DNA from: Terriglobales bacterium
GTDB taxonomy: Bacteria > Acidobacteriota > Terriglobia > Terriglobales > Acidobacteriaceae
NCBI GenBank assembly: GCA_030038475.1
Contig: JASHOU010000078.1
Location: 1 to 49,015, forward strand
Reading direction: 5' to 3'
DNA length: 49,015 nt
Position 1 is the stretch's first letter, and every line of letters begins with the position of its first letter. Below, piece by piece: positions 15,330-24,465 of the stretch. The position numbers were made by a program, and so were the translations under genes. The notes beneath the pieces are model-generated. The model saw only the letters and a list, made by a program, of their open reading frames with translations. It was not told the origin of the DNA and made no database searches.

Positions 15330-15331
15330 GC

Positions 15332-15385
15332 GATTAGCTGTTAGCTTTTGGCTATTAGCTAAAGGCCAAGAGCTAAAGGCTGGGA
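15332..15385. repeat. Paired inverted short-period repeat (TTAGCT family), infA-rpmJ
   Basis: The left arm 15332-15360 (ATTAGCT, GTTAGCT, TTTGGCT, ATTAGCT) and right arm 15361-15385 (AAAGGCCAAGAGCTAAAGGC) are adjacent with almost no loop. The period is 7 nt. Confidence 0.88.
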
Positions 15386-15390
15386 GAGTT

Positions 15391-15504
15391 ATGAAAGTCA
15401 GGGCTTCAGTAAAAAAGATTTGCGACAAGTGCAAGGTCATCCACCGCAAGGGAGTGGTGCGGGTGATCTGCGAGAACTCGAAACACAAGCAGCGCCAGGG
15501 ATAA
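15391..15504 (+). CDS. rpmJ: 50S ribosomal protein L36, zinc-binding
   Basis: The 37-residue protein [20 protein letters not shown]... is a complete C+ type L36 with zinc ligands C11, C14, C27 and H32 and the end [11 protein letters not shown] 15391 has GGGAGAG 4 nt upstream. It is the smallest ribosomal protein gene and marks the border between the spc and alpha groups. Inverted AGCTAAA/AGCTCGA repeats flank it on both sides. Confidence 0.97.
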   Translation: MKVRASVKKICDKCKVIHRKGVVRVICENSKHKQRQG

Positions 15505-15506
15505 CA

Positions 15507-15578
15507 AGCTACGCGCTTCGAGCCGCGAGCTACGAGCGAACTCAGACTGCTCGAAGCTCAAAGCTCATAGCTCGAAGC
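15507..15578. repeat. Paired inverted short-period repeat (AGCTCGA family), rpmJ-rpsM
   Basis: The left arm 15507-15539 has GCTACGC/GCTTCGA/GCCGCGA/GCTACGA units. The right arm 15549-15578 has GCTCGAA/GCTCAAA/GCTCATA/GCTCGAA units. Both have a 7-nt period and parts are complementary (GCTTCGAG with CTCGAAGC). Confidence 0.85.
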
Positions 15579-15614
15579 AACCGGCAAAGAGGCTGTCAGG
15601 AAGGACCAAGAATC

Positions 15615-16001
15615 ATGGCACGTATTGCAGGCGTTGATCTTCCGCGAAACAAACACGCGAATATCGCGCTCACTTATATCTACGGCATCGGCCATTCGCG
15701 ATCGGCCCGCATTCTGGACGCGGCGAATGTAGACCCGATGAAAAAAGTGCAGGACCTGGGCGAGGATGAGGTCAACCGCATCCGCCAGGTGATCGAGGCC
15801 GAAGGCGCGGTGGAAGGCGATCTGCGCAAAGACGTTTCGATGAACATCAAACGCCTCATCGAAATCGGCTCCTATCGCGGGTTCCGGCATCGCCGCAACC
15901 TGCCGGTTCGCGGCCAGCGCACGCACACCAACGCCCGGACGCGGAAAGGTCCGCGCAAAGGAACCGTCGCGCAGAAGAAGAAGTCGACGGCAAAGACATA
16001 A
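15615..16001 (+). CDS. rpsM: 30S ribosomal protein S13
   Basis: The 128-residue protein begins [21 protein letters not shown] and contains the helix-two-turn-helix body and the basic C-terminal [20 protein letters not shown] that reaches the P site. S13 forms the B1 bridges to the large subunit. The open frame extends upstream to 15420 through rpmJ and the spacer, but ATG 15615 is the S13 start, with AAGGA 8-10 nt before it. It is the first gene of the alpha group. Confidence 0.97.
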   Translation: MARIAGVDLPRNKHANIALTYIYGIGHSRSARILDAANVDPMKKVQDLGEDEVNRIRQVIEAEGAVEGDLRKDVSMNIKRLIEIGSYRGFRHRRNLPVRGQRTHTNARTRKGPRKGTVAQKKKSTAKT

Positions 16002-16004
16002 CCA

Positions 16005-16079
16005 GGTTTCAAGGTGGCAGAGTTTCAAGGTTTCAATGAAAAAACCTTGGACCTTCGAAACCTTGAAACTTTGAAACCT
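16005..16079. repeat. Paired inverted short-period repeat (GTTTCAAG family), rpsM-rpsK
   Basis: The left arm 16005-16036 has GTTTCAAG/GTGGCAGA/GTTTCAAG/GTTTCAA units. The right arm 16045-16079 has CCTTGGACCTTCGAAACCTT-type units followed by GAAACTTTGAAACC. The loop is 8 nt, so a long quasi-palindrome is possible. Confidence 0.9.
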
Positions 16080-16088
16080 GAGGTTTTT

Positions 16089-16520
16089 ATGGCAAAACCA
16101 GCAGCAGCAGGCGGCGCCGCGGCGCCGGAGAAAAAAGGCAAGAAGAAGACTTTCAAAAAGAAAGAACGCAAGCACGTTCCGCATGGATTGGTCCACGTGC
16201 AGGCGTCTTTCAACAACACAATCGTAACCATCACCGATCTCTCCGGTAATGTGCTGGCCTGGAAGAGTTCGGGGTCGCTCGGCTTCCGCGGGTCACGTAA
16301 AGGGACTCCGTTCGCCGCGCAGCAGGCGGCGGCCAATGCCGCAAGCATGGCGCGCGATCACGGCGTACGCAGCGTGGACGTTCGCGTGAGCGGTCCGGGA
16401 TCGGGGCGCGAATCGGCGGTACGCGCGCTGGCCTCGGCGGGAATCGAAGTCCGGTCGATCAAAGACACGACGCCGATTCCGCATAACGGGTGCAGGCCGC
16501 CAAAGCGTCGACGTGTGTAA
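16089..16520 (+). CDS. rpsK: 30S ribosomal protein S11
   Basis: The 143-residue protein has an N-terminal Ala/Lys-rich extension (about 25 residues) and the S11 core [37 protein letters not shown], and [19 protein letters not shown]11 lies on the 30S platform near the Shine-Dalgarno helix. The ATG 16089 follows GAGG 5-8 nt upstream. It is longer than the usual 128-130 because of the N-terminal basic segment. Confidence 0.96.
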   Translation: MAKPAAAGGAAAPEKKGKKKTFKKKERKHVPHGLVHVQASFNNTIVTITDLSGNVLAWKSSGSLGFRGSRKGTPFAAQQAAANAASMARDHGVRSVDVRVSGPGSGRESAVRALASAGIEVRSIKDTTPIPHNGCRPPKRRRV

Positions 16521-16541
16521 GTTCGCAGCGGCTTAGTCGTA

Positions 16542-16625
16542 AGGTTTCAAGGTTTCATAGTTGCAAGGTTTCAAGGGAGCCTCGACGGCTGTCTTTGAAA
16601 CTCTGAAACCTTGAAACTTTGAAAC
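16542..16625. repeat. Paired inverted short-period repeat (GTTTCAAG family), rpsK-rpsD
   Basis: The left arm 16542-16576 (GTTTCAAG/GTTTCATA/GTTGCAAG/GTTTCAAG) and right arm 16593-16625 (CTTTGAAACTCTGAAACCTT then GAAACTTTGAAAC) have an 8-nt period and a 16-nt loop. About 70 nt of non-repeat sequence follows before rpsD. Confidence 0.9.
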
Positions 16626-16694
16626 ATTCGAGATTCCGTCCGGGAAGAAGCGTGAAGCCAGACGCGTAAACCGGTCATCTAAAAGGAGAACAAC

Positions 16695-17324
16695 TTGGCA
16701 CGTTATACCGATGCAGTGTGTCGTCTTTGTCGCCGGGAGGGCATCAAGCTCTTCCTTAAAGGCACGAAGTGCTTCAGCGACAAATGTCCGATTGAGAAAC
16801 GTAACTTCGCTCCTGGGCAACACGGGAAAGATAAAAAGACCAAGGTCGTCGGCTACGGTCTGCAGTTGCGCGAAAAACAAAAAGCCAAACGCATCTACTT
16901 CACCCAGGAAGGCCAATTCCGCAATTACTTCGAGAACGCGGTCCGGTTCAAGGGTGTGACCGGCGCGAAGTTGCTCGAGCAACTGGAACGGCGGCTCGAC
17001 AACGTAGTCTTTCGGATGGGCTTTGGCATCTCCCGCCGGCAGGCGCGCCAGTTGGTTCGTCACGGCCACGTGCAGGTGAATGGAAAGAAAGTCAACATTC
17101 CCTCGTACGAAGTGAACATCGGCGAAGAGATTGCGATTCGCGAGGGCAGCCGCAAGGTGCCGATTCTCGAAACGGCGAGGGACTTTGCCAGTCATCAGCC
17201 GGTTCCGTTGTGGCTGGAGATCGATCGCGAGAACTACAAAGGCCGGGTGATTGCGCTGCCAAAACGAGAAGATATTCAGCTGCCGGTGAACGAGCAACTG
17301 ATTGTTGAGCTGTATAGCAAGTAA
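16695..17324 (+). CDS. rpsD: 30S ribosomal protein S4, zinc-binding form
   Basis: The 209-residue protein carries the C+ type N-terminal zinc motif C9-x2-C12-x13-C26-x4-C31 and the S4 RNA-binding domain ([39 protein letters not shown]). S4 nucleates 30S assembly and acts in accuracy and antitermination. The start is TTG 16695 with AAAAGGAGAACAAC upstream, a strong ribosome-binding site; no ATG is near. It stands in the normal alpha-operon place before rpoA. Confidence 0.96.
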   Translation: MARYTDAVCRLCRREGIKLFLKGTKCFSDKCPIEKRNFAPGQHGKDKKTKVVGYGLQLREKQKAKRIYFTQEGQFRNYFENAVRFKGVTGAKLLEQLERRLDNVVFRMGFGISRRQARQLVRHGHVQVNGKKVNIPSYEVNIGEEIAIREGSRKVPILETARDFASHQPVPLWLEIDRENYKGRVIALPKREDIQLPVNEQLIVELYSK

Positions 17325-17334
17325 GAAGTTAGGA

Positions 17335-17440
17335 GATTGAGTAATAGTGAAATCGGCTAATTGGGTAATTTAAAAACCAATTCTGAACCGCCTTTCAATT
17401 ACTCAATTACTCAATTACTAAATTACACAATTACTCAATC
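17335..17440. repeat. Paired inverted short-period repeat (AATTGGGT family), rpsD-rpoA
   Basis: The left arm 17335-17371 has GATTGAGTAATAGTGAAATC-type units ending TTGGGTAATTT. The right arm 17395-17440 has five CAATTACT/AAATTACA units of 8-9 nt. The right arm is the most regular of this family. About 100 nt without repeat follow before rpoA. Confidence 0.9.
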
Positions 17441-17542
17441 TGGTTTTTTGCTTCGCGCCAGATCAGCCTTTGCCGACACTGACCTCAGTTGGACCACTGA
17501 GCGAGCCGGTAATGAGCCACATGGCCGAAAGGAGAAACACAA

Positions 17543-18574
17543 ATGCTTTGGAGAGGTTTTCAAAAACCGAAGCGGCTGGCGAGCGACGCCAGTTCGCTGA
17601 CCGATAAATACGGGATGTTCTGGGCGCAGCCGTTCGAGCGCGGATTTGGCACGACCATCGGCAACGCGCTGCGGCGGGTGCTGCTGAGCTCGATCGAAGG
17701 TGCTGCCGTAACCGCGGTGAAGATCGAAGGCGTGCTGCATGAGTTCCAGTCGATTCCGGGCGTGGTTGAGGATGCGACCGACATCATCCTGAATTTGAAG
17801 CAGGTTCCCTTCAAACTCGCGGGCGATGGGCCGAAGGCGATTTATCTGCGTGCCGAGGAGCCGGGAGTGGTGACGAGCGGCATGATCGAAGCCGATGGCG
17901 ACGTGGAAGTGCTCGACAAAGAGATCTATATCGCGACCGTCAGCGAAGCCGGCAAACTGGAAATGGAAATGCGCCTGAAGCGCGGCCGTGGCTACGTTTC
18001 CGCGGACCGTAATTTCGAAGAGGATCTGGGCATTGGGTTTATTCCCATCGATTCGGTGCACACGCCGGTGCGCAAGTGTAACTACACGGTCGAACCAGCG
18101 CGTCTGGGGCAGATCACCGATTATGACAAGCTGACGGTCGAGGTCTGGACGAATGGCTCGATCACTCCGGGCGATGCGCTGGGTCTGGCGGCGAAGCTGG
18201 TGAAAGATCACATGAACATCTTCATCAACTTCGAAGAAGAGATCGAAACCGCTTCGTCGAGCGAAGAGCGCCGGCCCGAGATCAAGAACGAGAACCTGAA
18301 CCGTTCGGTCGAGGAACTCGAGCTTTCGGTGCGCAGCTACAACTGCCTGAAGAACGCGAACATTCAGACGATTGGCGAGCTGGTGCAGAAGACCGAAGCC
18401 GAGATGTTGAAGACGAAAAATTTCGGCCGCAAGTCGCTGAACGAAATCAAGGAGATTCTTTCCTCGATGGGTTTGAGCCTGGGGATGAAGATCGACGAGC
18501 ACGGCAATGCCGTGCCCGGGCCGACTTCGAACCAGATACTGCCGGCTTCGGCCTACGGCGACAGCGATCTATAA
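17543..18574 (+). CDS. rpoA: RNA polymerase subunit alpha
   Basis: The 343-residue protein has the N-terminal dimerisation domain ([37 protein letters not shown]) and, after an acidic linker around residues 230-255, the C-terminal helix-hairpin-helix domain ([32 protein letters not shown]-type run here [18 protein letters not shown]). It assembles the core RNA polymerase and contacts UP elements and activators. AAAGGAGAAACACAA before ATG 17543 is a strong ribosome-binding site. Length is typical. Confidence 0.97.
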   Translation: MLWRGFQKPKRLASDASSLTDKYGMFWAQPFERGFGTTIGNALRRVLLSSIEGAAVTAVKIEGVLHEFQSIPGVVEDATDIILNLKQVPFKLAGDGPKAIYLRAEEPGVVTSGMIEADGDVEVLDKEIYIATVSEAGKLEMEMRLKRGRGYVSADRNFEEDLGIGFIPIDSVHTPVRKCNYTVEPARLGQITDYDKLTVEVWTNGSITPGDALGLAAKLVKDHMNIFINFEEEIETASSSEERRPEIKNENLNRSVEELELSVRSYNCLKNANIQTIGELVQKTEAEMLKTKNFGRKSLNEIKEILSSMGLSLGMKIDEHGNAVPGPTSNQILPASAYGDSDL

Positions 18575-18578
18575 GAAC

Positions 18579-18655
18579 GAGTGGTTAGTGGTTGGTGATT
18601 CGCGGCCAGCAAACCGCGATTCAGGCCAATCACTAACCACTAATCACGAGCCACT
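18579..18655. repeat. Paired inverted short-period repeat (GGTTAGTG family), rpoA-rplQ
   Basis: The left arm 18579-18600 (GAGTGGTTAGTGGTTGGTGA) pairs with right arm 18625-18655 (AATCACTAACCACTAATCAC). A further 6-bp hairpin TCGCGG/CCGCGA lies in the loop. Repeat arms end 11 nt before rplQ. Confidence 0.9.
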
Positions 18656-18665
18656 GAGGTTTTCC

Positions 18666-19172
18666 ATGCGTCACAAAGTTGCGGGATACAAACTCGGACG
18701 GACCACTTCGCATCGGCGCGCGCTGCTGCGCAATATGGTCACGTCGATCATTATGGAAGAGCGGATCGAAACGACCGTCGTCAAGGCGAAGGCGGTGCGT
18801 CCGTCGGTCGAGAAGATGATCACGCTCGGCAAGCGCGGCGACCTAGCGGCGCGGCGGCAGGTGGCAGCCTATCTGATGACCGACGAAGCCGTGCGCAAGC
18901 TTTTCGATACTGTGGCTCCGCGCTTTGGCGACCGCAAGGGTGGATACACGCGCATCATTCGCGGTGCGTGGCGGAAAGGTGACGGCACCGAGAAAGCGTT
19001 CATCGAACTGCTGGGCAGCGAGCAGGTGCTCGATGAAAAGCGCCAGAAGCGCGCGGAAATCCGGGCCAAAAAGGCCGAAGAGACCCGCAAGGCGATGGAA
19101 CAGGCCGACGCGCAGGCGCAAGCCGAGGGTGGCGCCGTTGAACCCACCGAGGGCGGAGACAAGAAAGAGTAA
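18666..19172 (+). CDS. rplQ: 50S ribosomal protein L17
   Basis: The 168-residue protein begins [20 protein letters not shown] and has [20 protein letters not shown] and [21 protein letters not shown], all L17 hallmarks. L17 lies near the tunnel exit. The last 45 residues are a charged coiled-coil-like tail (Lys, Glu, Ala, Gln), which is longer than the 116-127 residue standard. It closes the superoperon; no intrinsic terminator is obvious in the 214-nt gap before guaB. Confidence 0.95.
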   Translation: MRHKVAGYKLGRTTSHRRALLRNMVTSIIMEERIETTVVKAKAVRPSVEKMITLGKRGDLAARRQVAAYLMTDEAVRKLFDTVAPRFGDRKGGYTRIIRGAWRKGDGTEKAFIELLGSEQVLDEKRQKRAEIRAKKAEETRKAMEQADAQAQAEGGAVEPTEGGDKKE

Positions 19173-19334
19173 GTCAAACGTCCAGGCTTGCCGCGTCTCT
19201 GCGTCAACATGCTAAAAGTTTTGGAAACAAAAGCAATGGCGTCCGGCCTCGGGATGCTCTTTTTATCTACAGTTGATCGCAATCGGAGTTTTGGGATGAA
19301 ACCAAGCTGAGGTTACAACTACTGTCTGCTCGAT

Positions 19335-19364
19335 TTGCCTGATCGTATTCGCGCTCCCTACAAT
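19335..19364 (+). promoter_or_regulatory. Candidate sigma-70 promoter of guaB
   Basis: TTGCCT (19335-19340) and TACAAT (19359-19364) are separated by 18 nt. The predicted start of transcription is near 19371, giving a short leader of about 16 nt before the guaB ATG, which has no clear Shine-Dalgarno. Confidence 0.6.
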
Positions 19365-19386
19365 AGTTTTTCAATTACAATAATCC

Positions 19387-20898
19387 ATGATTCATTTCCC
19401 GGTTCCTGAAGCGCTCACATTCGACGATGTATCGCTCCTGCCGGCGCGTTCCGCGGTCGTGCCTGCGAACGCCAACGCACAGACGCAGCTGACGCGCAAC
19501 ATCTCTTTGAACATTCCCATCATCAGCGCCGCCATGGATACGGTGACCGAGTCGCACATGGCGATCGCCATGGCGCAGCAGGGGGGGCTGGGCATTATTC
19601 ATCGCAATCTGACCATCGAGCAGCAAGCGAATGAGGTCGACAAGGTGAAGCGGTCAGAGAGCGGCATGATTGTCGATCCGGTGACCATGTCGCCCGAGGC
19701 CAAGGTTTCCGATGCGCTCGAAGTGATGCAGAAATACAAGATTTCCGGCGTGCCGATCACGCAAAAAGATGGAAAGCTGGTCGGCATCCTGACCAATCGC
19801 GATCTGCGTTTCGAAACGCGCTTCGATATTCCCATCAGTAAGGTGATGACGAAGAAGAATCTGATCACGGTGCCGGTGGGGACCACGCTCGAGCAAGCGG
19901 AAGAGATTCTGCACGAGCATCGCGTCGAAAAACTGCTCGTCGTCGACGACAAGTACATCCTGAAGGGCTTGATCACGGTCAAGGACATTCAGAAGAAATT
20001 GAAATACCCGGGCGCGGCCAAGGACGACAAGGGCCGCTTGCGCGTGAGCGCGGCCATCGGCGCAACCGGGGATTTTCTGGAACGCGCGCAGGAGCTGGCG
20101 AAGGCGAAGGTTGACGTTCTCGCCATCGACAGCGCGCATGGGCATTCGGCGCTGGTTCTCGAAGCGGTTAAAAAAGTCAAAGCCAAACTGCCGGAGGTGG
20201 ATTTGATCGCCGGCAACGTGGCAACTTTCGATGGCGCGTGCGATCTGGTGCGCGCCGGAGTGGACGGAGTGAAAGTCGGCATCGGACCCGGTTCCATCTG
20301 CACAACGCGCATCGTGACCGGGGTTGGTGTGCCGCAGATCACCGCGATTGCCGAGGCATCGCGCGCCACACGCGACTCGGGCGTTCCCGTGATTGCGGAC
20401 GGTGGCATCAAGTACTCTGGCGATATCAGCAAGGCGCTTGCTTCGGGCGCGGCGGCGGTGATGATTGGATCGATGTTTGCCGGAACGGATGAGAGCCCCG
20501 GCGAGTTGATTCTGTATCAGGGACGAAGCTTCAAGGCATATCGCGGCATGGGGTCGCTCGGCGCGATGGCCGCGGGATCGAGCGAGCGCTATTTCCAGAA
20601 CTCCGACGGAGACGCCTCGACTGCCGCGACGCCGATCATCGGCGAAGATTCGAATCGCCTCGGCAAACTCGTCCCGGAAGGGATTGAAGGCCGCGTGCCA
20701 TATCGCGGATCGGTTGCCATGATCGTGCATCAGCTAGTCGGCGGGCTGAAGTCGGGCATGGGTTATTGCGGATGCCAGACCATCGCCGAGTTGCAGCAGA
20801 AGGCGCGTTTTGTGCGCATCAGCGCGGCCGGCCTGCGCGAGAGCCACGTACACGATGTGATGATCACGCGCGAAGCTCCGAATTACGCGGCGGAATGA
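19387..20898 (+). CDS. guaB: Inosine-5'-monophosphate dehydrogenase
   Basis: The 503-residue enzyme oxidises IMP to XMP with NAD+, the committed step of GMP synthesis in the cytosol. The N-terminus [13 protein letters not shown] and [10 protein letters not shown] are typical. Two CBS domains lie at about residues 95-205. The catalytic loop GPGSICTTR contains C305, and the flap GSSERYFQ and the mobile E/R region follow. Length matches bacterial IMPDH (about 490-505). A candidate own promoter lies at 19335-19364. Its stop overlaps a VanZ-like gene in ATGA. Confidence 0.97.
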   Translation: MIHFPVPEALTFDDVSLLPARSAVVPANANAQTQLTRNISLNIPIISAAMDTVTESHMAIAMAQQGGLGIIHRNLTIEQQANEVDKVKRSESGMIVDPVTMSPEAKVSDALEVMQKYKISGVPITQKDGKLVGILTNRDLRFETRFDIPISKVMTKKNLITVPVGTTLEQAEEILHEHRVEKLLVVDDKYILKGLITVKDIQKKLKYPGAAKDDKGRLRVSAAIGATGDFLERAQELAKAKVDVLAIDSAHGHSALVLEAVKKVKAKLPEVDLIAGNVATFDGACDLVRAGVDGVKVGIGPGSICTTRIVTGVGVPQITAIAEASRATRDSGVPVIADGGIKYSGDISKALASGAAAVMIGSMFAGTDESPGELILYQGRSFKAYRGMGSLGAMAAGSSERYFQNSDGDASTAATPIIGEDSNRLGKLVPEGIEGRVPYRGSVAMIVHQLVGGLKSGMGYCGCQTIAELQQKARFVRISAAGLRESHVHDVMITREAPNYAAE

Positions 20899-21398
20899 GG
20901 CCGACGACCTACTTGACCGCCTCCCGATCCAACCTTCTGCGCGCCTGGTGGCCTGCCACCGTCTGGATCGGACTCATTTGCTGTGAGTCCACCGACTATT
21001 TTTCGTCCGACCGCACCAGTTCCATGCTGTACAGTCTGGTGACCAAACTCTTTGGTCCGGTGAACATCGACGAATTCTTCATCGTTCATCACTATTTGCG
21101 CAAAACCGGCCACGTGATCGGCTATGGTATTTTGAGCCTGCTTCTGCTGCGTGGTTTCCGGGCGACACTCGGCAGCACGCGAGCGTTATTGCTGCGCGCG
21201 GCGTTGCTTTCGTGGTTGGGCACGCTTTTTGTTGCCGCCATGGATGAATGGCACCAGAGCTTTATTCCTTCACGTACGGGCACACCGTGGGATGTTCTGC
21301 TTGATTCGACCGCGGGCTTAATGTTTCTGCTGGTCGCCTATTGGCGCCTGCGGCGGTCGGAGGAATTTGCAATCGAGCAGACGTCAAGGGCGGGATAA
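20895..21398 (+). CDS. VanZ-like membrane protein
   Basis: The 167-residue protein starts at ATG 20895, overlapping the guaB stop (ATGA). Hydrophobic segments lie near residues 20-35, 70-90, 95-115 and 135-150. The family signature [20 protein letters not shown] matches the VanZ-like domain (PF04892) motif with conserved H, Q, R and D. VanZ-like proteins are small integral membrane proteins, one of which gives low teicoplanin resistance; the function here is unknown. It is convergent with the MFS gene, 17 nt apart. Confidence 0.85.
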   Translation: MRPTTYLTASRSNLLRAWWPATVWIGLICCESTDYFSSDRTSSMLYSLVTKLFGPVNIDEFFIVHHYLRKTGHVIGYGILSLLLLRGFRATLGSTRALLLRAALLSWLGTLFVAAMDEWHQSFIPSRTGTPWDVLLDSTAGLMFLLVAYWRLRRSEEFAIEQTSRAG

Positions 21399-21415
21399 CG
21401 CTCTTTACTATGTGC

Positions 21416-22729
21416 TTACTTTCTGCGCGGAGATCGGTGCACTGCCAATGCCAAGGCCGATACGCTCGCAATTCCGGATGACACATAGAACGGGACCGCC
21501 GGCCCGTAGAGCTTCCAGAGCGCTCCGGTAATCATGCTCGCGAGCAGCGTAGTCACGCTGGTGAGAAAGAAATAAACGCCCAGCGCGCGCCCGCGAACCT
21601 GCTGAGCCACGCTTTCAACCACCAGCGCCTTCAGCACGGGATTGGTAAGCGCATAAAACAACCCGTAGCAAGCCATGGTCGCCCAGATTGCCGGCTGCGA
21701 AGGCGCCAGCGCGAAGACAAAATAGACGATGGCAAAAACCAGATATCCGGCGGCGGCGAGCGTAGAGCGCGAGAAGCGGTCGCTGAACCGTCCCGCCGGC
21801 CAGGAGAACAAAGTAAAGGTGACGTTGAAAACCAGTCCCAACAGCGGCGCGCGCGAGGCCGGAATGCCGATGGTTCCGGCGCGCAGCACGAGAAACATGT
21901 CGCTCGAATTTCCCAGCGAAAACAGCGTGACTATACAGAGCACGTAATAGAATGCGAGCGGCAATTCCGGCAGCCATCGGCGATTCTGTGTCGGGGTCTG
22001 CGAAGAGACGATCTGCGTAGGGACGGTCGATTCCGGCTGTGCAGCCGAGTGCGGTTCGGCGGTCAACCTCGGCTTTTGCTGTTCTGAGTTTCTTGCGCCG
22101 CGCAGACTGCCGCCGTGGTGCCGAACTTCGCGAATCCCCGCCCAGGCAACAAAAATGGCCAGCGCTCCGGGAAAAGCCGCCGACGCAAACACTCCTCTCA
22201 TCCCGAAGCGCCCGATCACGGCGAGGGCCAACAAAGGTCCGGCGATGGCTCCGGCAGAGTCCATGGCTTGAATTAGTCCGTAAGCCGAGCCGAGTGCCGA
22301 TCGATCGACCGAATCCGCCACCATTACATCGCGCGCGGTTCCGCGAACGCCTTTGGCGAAGCGGTCGCAGAAGCGAATTCCCAGAATTTGCCACCACGAC
22401 GAAACCAGCGCCAGGAGCGGCTTCACCGCGTTGGCGACAAAATATCCACCCACCACGATCGGTTTGCGACGTGAAACCCGGTCGCTGACGTAACCCGAAG
22501 AAAGTTTCGCAAACGAAGCCACACTCTCGGCGATGCCTTCGATAACGCCAAGCTGGGCCGGCCCGGCGCCGAGCGAGGCGAGGAACGCTGGCAGCACCCA
22601 GTACGCCATTTCGCTGGCTGTGTCGTTAAGGAACGAAGTCAGCCCGAAAACGTATATATTGCGTGGCGTAGCTCGCGAAGCCGATGCTCGGGAAGTTGAT
22701 GCTTGAAGATCCATTGAAGCGGGTGGCAT
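21416..22729 (-). CDS. MFS transporter
   Basis: The 437-residue protein has about 12 hydrophobic segments split into two halves by a long polar central loop (about residues 205-250, Gln/Pro/Ser/Thr-rich). The cytoplasmic loop SGYVSDRVSRRKPIVVGGY matches the MFS motif A (G-x-x-x-D-R-x-x-R-R), and the second half has a related GRFSDRFSRST. It has the appearance of the drug/metabolite efflux or YbfB-like MFS_1 group; the substrate cannot be read from sequence. It is transcribed away from the glycosyltransferase gene, with a 119-nt shared intergenic region. Confidence 0.85.
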   Translation of the reverse strand: MPPASMDLQASTSRASASRATPRNIYVFGLTSFLNDTASEMAYWVLPAFLASLGAGPAQLGVIEGIAESVASFAKLSSGYVSDRVSRRKPIVVGGYFVANAVKPLLALVSSWWQILGIRFCDRFAKGVRGTARDVMVADSVDRSALGSAYGLIQAMDSAGAIAGPLLALAVIGRFGMRGVFASAAFPGALAIFVAWAGIREVRHHGGSLRGARNSEQQKPRLTAEPHSAAQPESTVPTQIVSSQTPTQNRRWLPELPLAFYYVLCIVTLFSLGNSSDMFLVLRAGTIGIPASRAPLLGLVFNVTFTLFSWPAGRFSDRFSRSTLAAAGYLVFAIVYFVFALAPSQPAIWATMACYGLFYALTNPVLKALVVESVAQQVRGRALGVYFFLTSVTTLLASMITGALWKLYGPAVPFYVSSGIASVSALALAVHRSPRRK

Positions 22730-22848
22730 GGCGATCCACTGAAAATAGCACGTGGGCGCGGGGGCCGGAGCGCCGCGTGGCTTACTTTTCCGCCGATCAG
22801 CCGTCTACTTGAACTCGAATCCGGCGGTCGCAGAGGAAGTGCTCAGTT

Positions 22849-24393
22849 ATGGCGGAACTCAGGCAGCGAGGCTCGTCTTCCAATGACATGTCGGTGGCGT
22901 GGTTGCTGGCTGCGGCAGCGGTTTTACTGCAAATGTCAGTCAATGGCCGCTATGGCTATTTTCGCGACGAACTTTACTATCTCGCGCTGTCGCGTCATCT
23001 CGCCTGGGGATACGTCGACCTCGCGCCGATGGCACCGCTCGTGCTGCGCATGTCCACAGCGCTGTTTGGTGAATCCCTTCATGCCATTCGTCTGTTGCCG
23101 GCGCTGGCGCTGGGCGCGGAAATCCTGATCACGGGCCTGATCACGCGCGAACTCGGCGGCAAGCGCTTTGCCGTGCTGCTGGCGTGCCTGTCGGTTTTCA
23201 TGGCGCCGGTGATTCTGGGCAATGCAACGCGCTTTTCCATGAATCCCTTCGAGCCTCTGTTCTGGATGGGCAGCATCTACTTTCTGCTCGCGGCCATCAA
23301 CCGCAATCGGCCGCAGCTCTTGCTGTGGTGCGGGCTGCTGATTGGCCTCGGTCTCGAAAATAAACATTCGACCGCATTTTTTCTTATCAGCCTCGTCATC
23401 GCACTGCTCGCCACTCCCGAGCGCCGCTGGTTTGGCAGCCGGTATCTGTGGATGGCCGCCGGCATTATCATCCTGCTCGCATTGCCCAACCTGATCTGGC
23501 AATACCGGCACGGATTTCCTACTTGGGTTGACCTGAGCAACGTCAAAAAGATTCACAAGAACGTGGAACTGCCGCCGCTCGCGTTCCTGAAGCAGCAGAT
23601 CATGATGCTGCTACCGATCAGCGTAATCGTCTGGCTCGCCGGGTTTGGTTTTCTGCTGTTTCACCGCGAAGGCAGCCGCTACCGCGTGCTTGGCGCAACC
23701 TACGTGATATTTCTCGTGATCATGATGGCGCTCCACGGCAAAGATTATTACCTTGCGCCGATCTACCCCATGCTCTTCGCCGCGGGCGGAGTCTTCTGGC
23801 AGAAATTCATCGAATCGCACGCGCGTCTGCGCTGGGCGAAGGTGGCGCTGCCGGTTTTGATCGCGTTGCTTGGCGTCGTCGCCTTCCCACTGGTTCTTCC
23901 CATTCTTCCGCCCGACAGAATCGGTCCTTATATGGAGGCGCTCGGCATCGGCGTTTCGCGCACGGAGACGCACATGAGCAGCGCTCTGCCGCAACATTTC
24001 GCCGACGAATTCGGGTGGCCGGAGATGGTCGCGCAAGTGGCGCAGGTTTACAACTCCATGCCGGCCGACGAACGGGCAAAAACCGCGATTCTAGCGGGAA
24101 ATTACGGATCGGCCGGCGCGATCGATTTCTTCGGCCCGCGCTATGGCTTGCCGGCGTCGATCAGCGCCCACCAGAATTACTACTACTGGGGATTCCGGCA
24201 ATACACGGGCGAGAGCATTATCATGCTCAACTGGAATTTAGACGACGCCCAATCCTGGTGCCGGAACGTGGTAGAAGGCCCGAAGATCGATTTTCCCTAC
24301 ACCATGAGCTGGGAACACTACAACATCCTGATCTGCCACGGGCTGCAAGCGCCGATGGCCGAGGCGTGGCCGCAAATCAAAGTTTGGGATTGA
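22849..24393 (+). CDS. Membrane glycosyltransferase, GT39/ArnT-like
   Basis: The 514-residue protein has about 10-12 membrane segments. Its first periplasmic loop contains the acidic YGYFRDELYYLALSRHLAWG motif, where D-E is the conserved catalytic pair of the polyprenyl-phosphate-dependent GT-C (PMT/ArnT) fold. The C-terminal soluble part (from about residue 380) is variable. Such enzymes transfer a sugar from a lipid carrier on the outer side of the inner membrane. A GAGGAAG lies about 10 nt before ATG 22849. Substrate and acceptor are unknown. Confidence 0.85.
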   Translation: MAELRQRGSSSNDMSVAWLLAAAAVLLQMSVNGRYGYFRDELYYLALSRHLAWGYVDLAPMAPLVLRMSTALFGESLHAIRLLPALALGAEILITGLITRELGGKRFAVLLACLSVFMAPVILGNATRFSMNPFEPLFWMGSIYFLLAAINRNRPQLLLWCGLLIGLGLENKHSTAFFLISLVIALLATPERRWFGSRYLWMAAGIIILLALPNLIWQYRHGFPTWVDLSNVKKIHKNVELPPLAFLKQQIMMLLPISVIVWLAGFGFLLFHREGSRYRVLGATYVIFLVIMMALHGKDYYLAPIYPMLFAAGGVFWQKFIESHARLRWAKVALPVLIALLGVVAFPLVLPILPPDRIGPYMEALGIGVSRTETHMSSALPQHFADEFGWPEMVAQVAQVYNSMPADERAKTAILAGNYGSAGAIDFFGPRYGLPASISAHQNYYYWGFRQYTGESIIMLNWNLDDAQSWCRNVVEGPKIDFPYTMSWEHYNILICHGLQAPMAEAWPQIKVWD

Positions 24394-24453
24394 GGGCTGA
24401 GACCTCGGACCTAAGACGGTGATCTAAGCCCTGTTCTTCCTACAAAATTCCGC

Positions 24454-24459
24454 TAAAAT
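24454..24459 (+). promoter_or_regulatory. -10-like box adjoining the DUF2203 start
   Basis: TAAAAT stands 6 nt before ATG 24466, so transcription would begin at or next to the start codon (leaderless). There is no Shine-Dalgarno. The -35 region is weak. Confidence 0.4.
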
Positions 24460-24465
24460 AGAGTT

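Noticed and set aside
17435-18502. 355-residue open frame antisense to rpoA
   Set aside because: Composition is that of a shadow frame; rpoA on the + strand is unmistakable.
3564-18655. CRISPR-like or minisatellite array in the spacers
   Set aside because: Units are only 7-8 nt, degenerate, and lack constant-length unique spacers; no cas genes are present.
19654-20730. 358-residue open frame antisense to guaB
   Set aside because: Shadow of the guaB codon bias; no recognisable domain.
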